From Aradus depressus (Eukaryota; Arthropoda; Insecta; Hemiptera; Aradidae), in the NCBI GenBank assembly GCA_963662175.1, contig OY759222.1, positions 3,082,713 through 3,146,712 on the forward strand: a DNA stretch of 64,000 bases, in the 5' to 3' direction. This document shows, in pieces, positions 21,741 to 32,900 of this stretch. Position numbers and translations under genes: made by a program. Position 1 is the first letter of the stretch; every line of letters starts with the position of its first letter. The notes under the pieces are model-generated. The model was not told the origin of the DNA. It did not search any database and saw nothing but the letters and a program-made list of their open reading frames with translations.

Positions 21741-23160
21741 ACTTTCCGAAATAAACAGTTTCAGAGACTAGATCGAAAACTAGCACTGCGGATTAGGGCA
21801 ATCAATTAAGTAAGTGATAAATTATTTCTATAGCTACCCCTAATTTTTTTTTATTGTTCCCAATCATAATGGGGGGGGGGTGGGGGGGGAGAAGTTATAC
21901 ACTGGCCCTCCGAAATTTACCCCCCAGGATCCCCCCAGGTGTGCCCACATCTGCGAGCAGCCGCCATCTTGCTCCTATAGACCAATCCTCCCCTTCAGTT
22001 AACCCCTTTTGTAACCAATGCTACCATTTTGTACATACAACCCTCCGCCCCATGTCTAATTTCTGCTAGCTAACGCTGTAATATATGGTTAATCCCATGT
22101 GAACGTTGGAAGTTGACTTGGCTTTAAGTAAAACTTTTCCATCATTTTTCAGTTAGTAACTTTGCTTTGGTTAGTAACTTATATATTATAGGTCACCACG
22201 GGAATAAACTGTAAATCTAAATTCGTAACTTTTCAGGGCAGCACTTTTTTACTTTTGCATTAATCTTGTAAATCCAGGTTTTGGAATAAATAAATTATGT
22301 TTGAGACATTATTAATCATATACCTTCTAAATCTATAGGAGTGAATGAAAATGAATATCACTTACTTCATCAATTATTAAGCATACTTTTTGAAATACGC
22401 GTGAGTGATGCCTCTCTAAAGTTGAGTAAGTTGATTTATCCGGAAACACCCTCTTCACTTGGAATAGTCTGCCGTAGTGAATAAATAGTTAAATGCAGTT
22501 ATCTCGTGAATGATTCCTTAAAGAAGTTGATTAAGTTGATTTAACCGTGAACATACACAATTTTACGAGATATCAAGGAACCCACATCTTTATAATTCCG
22601 AAAGTATTAGAGTCCTGAGCTCCCAACTTGTTCACAGTGCGCAGATGACTTGGAGATGATCACAGTACACTTAACTCATTTTGGCCATTTTTCGACTTTG
22701 TTCATTAATTTCAATGAACATCCGATTAACCGTTAAAGGGATATCACTCATTTTATCTTTTTCCCTCCCCCTTCAACTCATCCTCCCTTTTAAGTTTTGA
22801 AAATTTCACTCTAAAAAGGTTCTACACGATATTCTACGTCGTATATGCATTTTTATTTTTAAATTTGTTGAAAAATTTGCCGTAATTCTTCATAAATGTG
22901 AAGGCACTAAGAGGTTATCGAAGAGGTTTATAGCCCCTGATGACCGCCATTTTGAATAGGTCAGGAAACTGAGCCCATATTCATCTAACAACTTCATATA
23001 TTTAATTTCAAACACACCGCCGCCATTTTTATTTCTTATACCTTTATTATAAGGGGAAGTATTGTAATTGTGCCAAAATGAAGGTTTTTTGAAGGTTTAT
23101 GAGATGCGTTACCGAAAACATCTTAAAATGACATCTCAAAATTTTTTTTTTTTTTCTTTT
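21741..23160. other. Intergenic, no recognised gene
   Basis: A G-rich run lies at 21871-21889. A loosely repeated segment near 22390-22440 and 22500-22545 shares 'agttga.taagttgattta'. Nothing coding was found. Confidence 0.4.
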
Positions 23161-23165
23161 CTTTT

Positions 23166-23425
23166 AGGGCGACGGTAGCTCAGAGGTAGCTTTTTAGCCC
23201 TACTGAGCTGAAGATCGAGGGTTCGAAACACGTCCGAGACCTTTGAGTTTTTATATTTATATTGGAGGTGAAAAAAAAAAACCCACTCTAGGGTGAATAA
23301 ATCTCGATAGGTCAAATTTAGAACCCTAACAATAGAGTCGGACTTATGACCGACAAAAGAGCGCTTTGGTAGTAGGCGATATGACCTCATTGTTAAAGCC
23401 CGGACATGAGTTACTAACGAACTAT
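23166..23425 (+). mobile_element. SINE-A copy, internally deleted
   Basis: The head agggcgacggtagctcagag and B box gggttcgaaacac are followed by the cttatgaccgacaaaagagc block and the 3' end cccggacatgagtta. The 'cttcggatgggacg' middle is missing. Confidence 0.82.
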
Positions 23426-24372
23426 CAAACAATTAGTCCATACCAAAAATGTTCCTTATAAAATCAACTATACAAAAGGATTAAAAATAATTGAAAATAT
23501 ATGTAATAAAAGGACATTCTTATACCAAAGAGATCATCTCTAAACTGCATGACTGACTAAGGAAGTAATGTGTTGACATCAGCGGTTTGAGAGAGGGGGT
23601 GAGGGATCTTTAAAAACGTCGTTGGTATTCTATTTTCAGACAGTATCACAGAGCCAGGATTTTTCTTAGTAAATTTGATTATGTTGTGGTCAAAAGACGA
23701 AGATGTTAAGCCTTACGTGGGGTCATATTGACTTGTTTGTCATATCAACTGTTACATCGGATTCAAGTGAATTTGGTGAGTGTCTGAGAAAGTGAAACCG
23801 TTAAAACGCTCCTGATATCCAATCTAAGGTAGGCCTTGTATCCGGAAGTCAACTCAGTTTGATCACCGTTAATCAGTTATGTTAATTTTTCTCTGTTGGT
23901 ACTCAGTATTAATTACAATTAATCATGTTAATTACTAAAGATAAATAAATATAAATTGTTAAGTAATATTTAAGAGGTTTATAACCGCTGCGAAGGTTCT
24001 CATTATATGTTTCCAAGTATTTCATATCATGATGACCACCCTCTTTCCACTTCTACTAAAATAAGAGTTTGGGGCATGATTTTGACCTTGAATTAAATGT
24101 TTGTGGTGATGTTTTGTAGCTTATGAGTAGTATGTACAGAACAACGGAATAATCTGGAGGTTTGTAGGCAGTCTTTTTAACAACTCAACCACCAATGTCC
24201 TTATCACCACCGAGGTCCATTGTCTTAAGAATTAAATGTACAAGATGTTAGGCGAAAAATAGCTTGGTACCCTGTTTTGCAATTTGTAGGTTTGAATAAG
24301 AGAATAATAAAATATCATTTTTCTTAAATAACGCCATTCCCCATATAAAACAAAGAATGTCCTGTTTAAAGT
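23426..24372. other. Intergenic, no recognised gene
   Basis: No motif was recognised. Confidence 0.4.
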
Positions 24373-24374
24373 GT

Positions 24375-24515
24375 TGACCGAGTTGAGTTAAGATGTACCG
24401 TGCCTGCCTATTGTGCTCAAGAACACGGGTTCGAGATCAGGACCGAGGACCTTAGTTTTTTTGTTATCTTGAAGGTAACAAAAATCTTGAGCCCTCCGTT
24501 CTTCGGTTGGGACGT
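24375..24515 (+). mobile_element. SINE-A 5' portion, degraded
   Basis: It reads tgctcaagaacacgggttcg, gaccgaggaccttagttttt and tcttcggttgggacgttaac. The head is diverged and the 3' part is missing. Confidence 0.65.
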
Positions 24516-24996
24516 TAACCCTTAAATTTATGATTTTTTATTTTCTTTATTTTTAAATTTTAATGACTCATTTATCACTTAAATACTCTATAAAAAATCA
24601 TATCCAACTTACGCCATTGACTTAGAACATTAGAATTTATGAAAGTAACTCATTTATAACATAATTTCCGCCATTACACTACTATACCTACAGCCAGTAA
24701 CAAAAATGTTCGGACGGTTTGATTTTTCAATAAAAAATTATAATAATTAAATGCAAAAGTAATAAAAAATAATTTAAAAAAATAATTAAAGCCATTTTTC
24801 AATCAAGAATAAGAATTCAAAAGTGGGTTAGGATAAAGGAAAAACAGCTTTGATTAGAACAAATAAATATTTTAATTTAATAAATTTTATAACAAGTAAT
24901 GTAGGTAACAAAAATTTTCGGACAAAAATGTAAACAACTATAAATAAATTCAATGTTTTTTTTACGATTTCACAAATTCAAAAACCATAATGTTAA

Positions 24997-26534
24997 TTAA
25001 TATTTGGTTGGGTACCCTTTTTGTGTAATAACATCTTTCATTCGATTCGGCATTGATGATGAAACTAATTTTTTGGTGAAATTTGGAGATATTTTACCCC
25101 ACTCTTCTAATAACTTTTGTTTCAATTCGTTTTTTGAAGCAATGGGTGTTAATCGAATTTTCCTGTCGAGCTCACCCCATACCTACGTGTTCAATTGGGT
25201 TGAGATCGGGCGATTGGGGGGGGTTTCATAACTTTAGGGCAGTTATACAAAAGCCAAGTACGTACCAATTCACAGGTGTGTTTCGGATCGTTGTCTTGGT
25301 AAAAATGAAAAGTCCGTAAAATCCCAAGTTTTTCAGCACTCTTTTTCAAATTGCTCCTTAGTAATTCGGCATAAACTTTTCCAGTCATGGTGGTTTCAAT
25401 GAAAACCAGTTCACCAATTCCACTAGACGCCATACACCCCCACACCATCACTGAGCCACCCCCATGTTTTACTATTGGTTTTAAATTTTTTGGATTCAGC
25501 TTTCTCCAAATTTTGTCGCGACTGTCGGGACTAAATATATTAAACTTACATTCAAAAGTATTTGCTTGCAATAGAACAAACCGCAATAATAAAATATTCT
25601 TGTATCTTGTAACTCTTCACAACATAAAAAGAAATCTCAGGTCATGTAATGTCAGAAAACTAGATTTTTGTGATATGACGTTGGAAGAGAGCGACAGCAG
25701 CGCTGACCCTCGGCAGAAACCGTCCCTTCCCCCTACTCTATCCCCTCCACCTTCCCTCTAAAGAAACTAAGTACCCAATTTTTCTAATTTAAACGTTTTT
25801 TCTCCGATATTTCGACAAATAAATGTTTCCAGATCATGTCCGTTTACTTCCATGTAATATATGTATACATATACTATTACTTTACTTTTGTTTACTTCCC
25901 TATACATATAATATATGTATACATAATAATATGTACTAAAAATTTCGTAATCGTGTGAACATCAGAGATCAATTGCATGCGTGTGTTTATGTGAGAGCTC
26001 AAACGCTTTGACCTGACATCGTACAGGCTCATGACCATCGCTTAACATCCCATCCGAAGGACGGAGTGCTTAAGTTTATTTTACCTCGCAGATGAATGAC
26101 ATTACTCAATGACATTTCTGAATGATTCTGGAACTCTTTTGCGAAGCTCAATCTTTTTTTTATCTTTTTTTTCACTCACAAACGGTTTTTGGTACTCTCC
26201 CATTATATCCTGCTTCTTTTAGAATTCTTCGAACATTTTGTGGGTGAACTTTCTTTCCCGTTTCTCTGTATACCTCGGCGACGATCTGAGGTGCACTCCT
26301 CGAGGGCTTGTTTTTAATTTTCCGGACAACGCTACACCTTTCTCGGTCGTTTAATACTCTTGGACGGCCAGAGGAAGATTTCAAATCTATCCGATCCTCG
26401 TGCTTATACCTTCGAATTACATCGGCTACGGTGCTTTTACTCCAGCCTACCATACCACCGATTTTGCGGACACTTAATCCTTTTTCATAATTAAAAATTA
26501 TTATCTGTTGAACTTCAAAAGATGTTCGACCCAT
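24997..26534 (-). pseudogene. Tc1-family transposase, broken
   Basis: From ATG at 26534 the first 120 codons form the paired-type helix-turn-helix: LSVRKIGGMVGWSKSTV, then the GRPRVLN hook between subdomains and the second HTH (PQIVAEVYRETGKKV). A frameshift near 26187 moves the frame to KPFVSEK. The segment 25598-26095 is foreign DNA with a SINE-A piece. The catalytic half resumes at about 25560 with ECKFNIF (the first-Asp position is disrupted), GGGSVMVWGCM, FYQDNDPKHT (second Asp), and after another shift SPDLNPIEH (final Glu), ending GYPTKY-stop at 24997. Intact Tc1 transposases are about 340 residues; this one has at least two frameshifts plus the insertion. Confidence 0.9.
25598..26100. 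repeat. Foreign DNA inserted in the Tc1 transposase
   Basis: The segment separates the two halves of the transposase. It contains a minus-oriented SINE-A middle fragment (about 26010-26093: acctgacatcgtacaggctc to cttaagtttattttacctcg), near-duplicate 'atatgtatacat' stretches at 25860 and 25915, and unidentified sequence. A short repeat aatgacatt flanks the right junction (26096, 26109). Confidence 0.65.
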
Positions 26535-27078
26535 CTTGACAGCAGGAAATACAAATAACTACTGAATGCAGTAATAGAAGTATATAAACACATTTTATTT
26601 GTTCGGTATTAGCGGTTGGTTGAGAAGGGATTAAAGATCATGATCAGAGTCGCATTTGTTTACAAAACAAACAACAGGTGTCCAGAAAATTTTGTTACGT
26701 GAATTTCTTGTCTTCAATTATTAATGCAAAATTTCCTATTAGCTGTAAATGTTTAATTAATTGTTTTACGGCGTTTTGAAATGATTGATGATCTCGAAAT
26801 TTAAAACTTTGCTTGAATTAAATATTTTGCCATATAACTATGTGTAACTGCAAAAGAAAAACAAAATTATAAATTGTCCGAAAATTTTTGTTACTGATTG
26901 GATGTACATCAATGTAACCTATGAGCTACAACATGCATTCAAACTAATATTTTTTGCTGGTAAATAAGAACTACATTTAATTGTTTCAATGTGAATGTAT
27001 TAAAAACATCATTGGTTTTATGTATAATGCAGTATAGAAAATGATAATACAAATTGTAAAGTACCTAATGATATATTG

Positions 27079-27219
27079 ACGATAGTCCCGAGCTTGTGCA
27101 GTCAGGTAATCGTTAAATACCCCCCTATTCGTGGTAATTAAACTTGGATAGGCAAGACCCTATGTTCTCTCTGGTAGTAGGCGATAACCTCGTAGTTAAA
27201 GTCCGGGCATGAGTCACAC
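27079..27219 (+). mobile_element. SINE-A 3' part, degraded
   Basis: It reads atagtcccgagcttgtgcag, tctctggtagtaggcgataa and cctcgtagttaaagtccggg. The tRNA head is missing. Confidence 0.75.
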
Positions 27220-27349
27220 AAACACAATCTCGATCTTGTTTGACCAGATTCATGTGGATGATTTTATGAAAACCCAATTTGAGTGTTCGTTACTAAACGG
27301 ATGATTAGTTTTATTTAATTTTCAAAAATAGTTCTATTTAAAAAATAAA

Positions 27350-27489
27350 AAAACCTTTGTTGATAAGACAAAACCTTTGTTGATAAGACAAAACCTTTGT
27401 TGATAAGACAAAACCTTTGTTGATAAGACAAAACCTTTGTTGATAAGACAAAACCTTTGTTGATAAGACAAAACCTTTGTTGATAAGAC
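27350..27489 (+). repeat. 20-bp tandem array, 7 identical copies
   Basis: The unit aaaacctttgttgataagac repeats without change. On the minus strand it creates the artificial repeat frame LSYQQRF/LINKGFV. Confidence 0.95.
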
Positions 27490-29274
27490 AAAACATTTTG
27501 TTAACTGAAATTCAACAACATCTACAGTATTAAGAATTAGATCTGTCATCAACATTTTAAATTTGGAGATACTATTAACAATTTTATTTGGCATTACCCA
27601 GAATTGTCCGGGACAAACTAAGGTATACTCTAGCACGTTGTCAACGATATGTACAGTTCGGCGGCCCCCCTCTTAGCAGATATTGGCCTAATAAACCTGA
27701 AACAGGCCCTGATTTATGTCCATTTTCAGTTATGAACCCCCTCGCTTGTATACAGAGGGGAGGTTTTAGTTCGATAGGGTGAGGATAATCGCCCCCCCCC
27801 CTCCCCCTCCAGCTTCCAACGATCTGATTCGCTCCCGTCTCCCCCTCCCCTCCCTCTAACAGTCTATTTAACCACCTCCGCCCCTCCTCTCTATTTAAGC
27901 ACCCTTCTCAAACCTATTTAAGCAGCTATCACGGCCACTTAGCTCCCTATAGCCTTCCCCCCTCCCTAAAGAAACTCCAGTTATTTATTTAGGGGAGGGG
28001 GGAAAAAAATCATGAAGGGGAGACAGCTTACACAGGGCCCTTTGTAAACCGTTTTATAAACGATACTTGAGTAAAGTTTTTTGTGCTTCAAAAAGTCAAC
28101 TTCATCAGCTGTATGTTTTTTAAAAGTTATCCTCAATATAACAGCTTCTTTTTATTTATTTCGATATTGTGGACAATGTTCCAGGTCTCTAAATATTCAA
28201 ATGTACATTTTAAGTAATATTTCAGTATAAAAACATTCTTATCATTACTATCGATATTAATTATCAAATTTCAGTAGCAATCGATTGACTTAGCGAAGGT
28301 TAATTCTTCCGGAGAGCATTGTAACGGTTACCGAATCATGGTGTTTTACTATGAAGATAGTTTCTTTACTGAGATACCTAGTAAATAGAGGCAAATTGAT
28401 ACCTAAACCAATTCGTTTAACAACCTCACTCAATTGTACTTTTTTTTTTGTTACTGGGGAATTCTTTAAAAAATGGATCAATTGAATATGTGAGTGAAGT
28501 GAAATTTCATAAGCTAATTATACATCTTTACTAGTCTAATGATTTAAAAGTATTAACAAATAATTTTCTTCAAAAATGAATTATATGGATGCAGGGCAAC
28601 ACTGGGTTCGCCCAAGAGTAGGTTATCTAATGGCTACATTTTTTGTAAGTCTTATCAGAAGTATTCTCCGTTGTTATTTCTTTGTATTGCTATCAGGCAG
28701 TAACGCCAGTATATACTGAAGTTAATTCAAAATTACTTCAAGTTTTCAATTTAGGGTCAGTTCTTTTTTGTGGAGCCCTATTTAACTTAGAGGCTTTTAA
28801 TTTAATCTTTCCTATTTCTCCTATTACGATTTCTGGCTGGGTCTACAATCACTTTTTTTTAACTTTGTGCGAAGTTTCAGTAATAATTCATCAAAATATT
28901 CCAAGATTTCCTGGGTGGATAATTAATAATTCATTTCAGTATACGCTTATCACTATTATTCTCCTCAAAATATGCAACAATAACCACCTGTCTTCCTACA
29001 GACCGCTGCCACATTTATTAACAGAAGTACTTGTATTTTTAGTTAAACAATCAATAATTATTTTTTTATTTGTTATTTAAAATTCTTTTATAATTCTTAA
29101 TTGAAACAAGAGTTAAATTAACTTTCGATCAACTTTCCTAAAAAGGGTTTAAAATATGAATTCCAATCTCTAATTGGGGCTAAGATTCAAAATGAGGGAA
29201 AAAAATAAAACCTGGTTCTTACAAGTTGTCGGTCGGTGTGTCTCAAGTATTTATTTAATTAATTATTAATTTTA
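27490..29274. other. Intergenic, no recognised gene
   Basis: It holds C/T-rich low-complexity sequence (27790-27990). A hydrophobic open frame of 132 codons lies at 28682-29080 (+) without a recognisable domain. Confidence 0.4.
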
Positions 29275-29737
29275 CTTTCTTATACATACAGTATAAGGAA
29301 TTAATATAATCGTGGAAAAAATTAAGATAGAGTTATCAACGAAATGACATGTTTCATGGTCCTTTGAACATGTTTTGACCATTGTCAGTACGTTTGTGAT
29401 TGCAACTTGAATGCTCTAAGAAGCGATTGTAGCAGAATACCACTTGCTGACTTAGATCTCATTCGATTTTGGCGAAAATTACTATCAATTCTTTAGTTGT
29501 TCTCTTGATTTACGTGAAAACGCTTTGTCCTAACAAACAATATACGGAAATAGTTTATGAAATTACATGGCAACAAATATAAAGATATGTTTTTTTTATT
29601 CTTTATTATTGTATATATGTTTTTATCTCTGTGAAAATGTAGTGGACTTAAGAAAGTCATATTATAGTGAGGTCAAATAAAACCTGCTTCATTATTATGT
29701 CTGTATGTCTTAAGTATTATTATTTGTCTGTTCCCAG

Positions 29738-29925
29738 AGCCGAACAACGGGGAGCCACCCAAACTGAAGTGTAACCTGCGGAAACACAAACCCAACCGAA
29801 AACCTCGAACTCCATTTACGACACAACAGTTGCTCTCCTTGGAGAAGAAATTTCGAGAAAAGCAATATCTGAGTATAGCGGAGCGGGCGGAGTTCTCATC
29901 ATCACTGCACCTCACTGAAACACAG
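29738..29925 (+). CDS. msh: msh/Msx homeobox gene, penultimate coding exon (homeodomain residues 1-44)
   Basis: This exon encodes the Msx-class extended homeodomain. It reads a short linker, then [20 protein letters not shown], where the NRKPRTPF start and the preceding LRKHK are diagnostic of Msx/msh, and continues through [13 protein letters not shown] to LTETQ. Counting N of NRKPRTPF (base 29794) as residue 1, the exon ends at Q44. The acceptor is the polypyrimidine tract with cag at 29735-29737, giving a phase-1 start; the donor is CAG|gtaatg at 29925/29926. Msx proteins are nuclear homeodomain repressors that pattern dorsal neuroectoderm and muscle. The upstream exon(s) with the N-terminal EH1-type repressor motif were not found in 1-29737, so the gene is partial here or has a very long intron. 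Residue 39 is His (SLHLTETQ), where Ser is usual. The family assignment is very secure; the exact orthologue name is inferred. Confidence 0.95.
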
Positions 29926-30869
29926 GTAATGTCGTAAATACAATATCATGTAGTTATATATCTTTCAATATTTAATATTGAACAAAATGAGATAATGCTG
30001 TACCGAGTACTAGCGCCAAAACTGTCACTCTACTCTCTCTTTAAGTTCCTAGGAACCTATACTTACTGCTTACACACCACGGATAATCGAGGTCCTCCTG
30101 TAATAGTTATTATGACTCATGCCGTCCCCAACTATACCAAGTATGGGGGAAGTTGCGTAGCCGGCCAAAAATTCGATGCCGAGTTTTCAACAGAATTTCA
30201 TCTTCGACTTTCTGATTCCCGCTAACTTATTAACGGATAATCGGTTGTGAAATTTCACATGTAGTAGTTTCAAAAGCAAAATTTAAAAATTGGCTATGTG
30301 ACGTCTCAAATTTTTGGACGGGAGGGGCGGGAGTGCATTAATGCTGAAGGAATTTCACATATAGCTTCCTTAAATGTGGTTTATAGCCCGAATTTTAAAA
30401 GGGTGGGTTTCCCAAGCATGTATTACCTAGGAGGTCCACCGTTGCATGGTTAATACTAGCCGTGGTCACCTGCGTTCTTTAGCTCAAACTAGCTGTGTTG
30501 CCAGCGTTCCTAAGAACTTACTATCTGTGGGGTCCGCCGTTGCAAGGCACATAATAGCTGTGGTCACCAGTCACCTACAGGTCACCATTTATTTATACAA
30601 ATAACAAATTATATAATAATAATAAATGTTTTATTTTTTTATAAAAATGTCGATATAATATATTTCCCGCCAGATTACTATTTGCAATATTCCAAAATTT
30701 CAGGGACTCAGTGAATACTTATAATCGTCAATGCGGCGAGAGGTAATGTGCTGCACTCTTCGTTCTCAATTTGTAGTCTAAAATAACATTCACTCATGAT
30801 AATTTGTTCATGACATTTTAAGAAGGCATTTCCAGACATTTATAATCTAGTTAACATGTTTTATTTCCC

Positions 30870-31300
30870 AAGCTGTACGATATAATCAGTATAGGGCAAG
30901 TTATGTATTCGGTCAGAAATTCGACGCGGGGATTTTCAAGGGAATTTCATGATTTCCATCGTTCTGATTACAAAAATGAAAAATAAAAATGTCTGTGCGT
31001 CTGTGAACACGGTAACTCCCATTACAATAAATTTATCAACACATAATTTTATATGTGTACCCAGAACCCTCTAAGGGCGACACCTAGTAATTTTCAGCTA
31101 AAGAGTAGGTGGGAGGCTTAACACAAAAACTCTATTAACTGCCGTTGTAATGAATATATCAACACAAAAATTAGTATGAGGATTCCGAAGCCACTATTTA
31201 AGTCAAATATTCACTTTGAACCGAAACGGTCGATTGCCATTGGGAGGGATGTAATTGTTTAATTCGTTCTGGGGAAGTACATAGCCAGTGATGACGATGC
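30870..31300 (+). repeat. R700 repeat copy in the msh intron
   Basis: It runs from agtatagggcaagttatgta through ttttcagctaaaga and the 'actgccgttgtaatgaatat' sub-repeat to ctggggaagtacatagccag. A shorter start fragment lies at 30130-30245. Confidence 0.7.
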
Positions 31301-31363
31301 AAGCAGCCTTCATTCCCCTCTCTTTTTTTTTTATAATGCCATAATGTTTGTGTTTGGAGTTAG

Positions 31364-31530
31364 TTATTATGACTCATGCCCGGGCTTTATCTACGAGGTC
31401 ATATCGCCTACTACCAGAACGCTCTTTCGTCGTTCTCGTGGACACTACCTGTCTCTACTCCGGGAGTCCTAATTTTTGCCTACCTAGGTTTAATCACCTA
31501 GTGTAGGCGTGTTTACCGGGTACTTTATAT
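31364..31530 (-). mobile_element. SINE-A 3' part with (TTAG) tail in the msh intron
   Basis: It reads gttagttattatgactcatg and cccgggctttatctacgagg, continues to tgcctacctaggttt and stops near 'accgggtactt'. Confidence 0.8.
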
Positions 31531-31553
31531 ACGTGTATATATGGTGGGCCGGT

Positions 31554-31718
31554 GTTTTACACCTAGGGATCTAAGCATCCAGTGTTCTTATCTCTTCCTT
31601 GGAAGCGCTGGGCTTCCCCTTATATTGTTACCTATGTATGTGTTTATACTACCTACACTAAGTCCTTCATGAAGTACTCAGTCTCCCAGTTTCCTTAATG
31701 AACCTGAGAAATCCCAGT
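31554..31718 (-). mobile_element. RNase-H-type LINE 3' end
   Basis: It matches the 43.7 kb copy: cctagggatctaagcatcca ... cttcatgaagtactcagtct and cccagtttccttaatgaacc. The minus strand ends a coding frame in FIKETGRLSTS-stop. Confidence 0.65.
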
Positions 31719-32383
31719 AGACCCATTGCATTGTTGGACACTATTGTCAACTAAGGACACAAGTCCAACCGTCATTCTATGCTCCTTAATTTTCTCCAGA
31801 CTCAAAATATCACTGGCTTCACACCCTGGATATCACCAGTTGAAATGTAGCCCGTCCTGGAGGCAGGAGGGGGAGGTCATTCCAGGATGAACCCCCCCTT
31901 GTGGCCCGGTGGCCAACGTCAAAACTGTGAACATACTAATGGCGTCACTCCACCACCAGATCCCTCCCACTGTTCTCCAAATGGTAGACACAACGAGAGG
32001 AAGACAGTTGCGATAGTTCAGTCATGCGCGTGACCCTCTCTTCAATGTTCACATCCTAAAGTTATCCAACTTCTTGTTAACTCTTCATCTGATCGAAACT
32101 CTATTAAATGAATAACAAACTGTCAATCACATAAGTTTACAACCGAAGTCGGTCAATGTTCGCTATGGTTTGTTTGGAATTTTAAGAAATAAAATATTAT
32201 TACTCTATTATCGCCCAGAAAATAGTATATGTAGTCAGTCTGTATATCGGTTTTTTTATATAGTAATATTCCATCTTCAGCAGGTTATTCGCTGGGAGTG
32301 ACTTCTACCAACTAAAAAAACAAAAAATTTCTAAAACCTGTTAAGACTAGATTACGAAGATCTAACAATATTCAGATCAATGA

Positions 32384-32683
<300 letters not shown>

Positions 32684-32900
32684 CCACTCCGCCCCCGGCT
32701 CTGAACCATCCCTTGTACAGCCTCCCCGTCCACTACTTTGGGACCCTTTGGGCTGAGGGGCTCTTGAGACACCCCACTGATCCCTGCCAAGGGCGGGGGG
32801 TCCCCCTTTCCCCTGTCTGGCCCCTCTCATGGCCCTGAACCTCCCCCTTGTACAGTCCCTTATCCTCTATTCTGGCCCCGCCCCGCATCGCAAGATGCTC
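32684..32900 (+). repeat. Decayed repeats of the msh C-terminal coding segment
   Basis: The coding segment starting ctgtacggccccgtccagta (32552) recurs after the stop as ttgtacagcctccccgtcca (32715) and ttgtacagtcccttatcctc (32848). The following ggctgaggggctc and 'tgag.cacccc' words are also repeated. Confidence 0.7.

Larger units (their letters stand above)
24691..26904 (-). mobile_element. Tc1-like DNA transposon with doubled (IR/DR) termini
   Basis: The element is flanked by TA (24689-24690, 26905-26906). The outer repeats are cagtaacaaaaatgttcgga (24695) and the inverse of gtccgaaaatttttgttact (right end). Inner copies of the same box lie about 200 bp inside: ggtaacaaaaattttcggac at 24904 and, inverted, tgtccagaaaattttgttac at 26679. 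Two direct repeats within each inverted terminus is the IR/DR layout known from Sleeping Beauty-like Tc1 elements. The gene inside is broken. Confidence 0.85.

Noticed and set aside
28682..29080. 132-codon hydrophobic frame that might be a receptor exon
   Set aside because: No recognisable membrane-protein family pattern, no splice context I could support, and AT-rich DNA easily gives hydrophobic frames.
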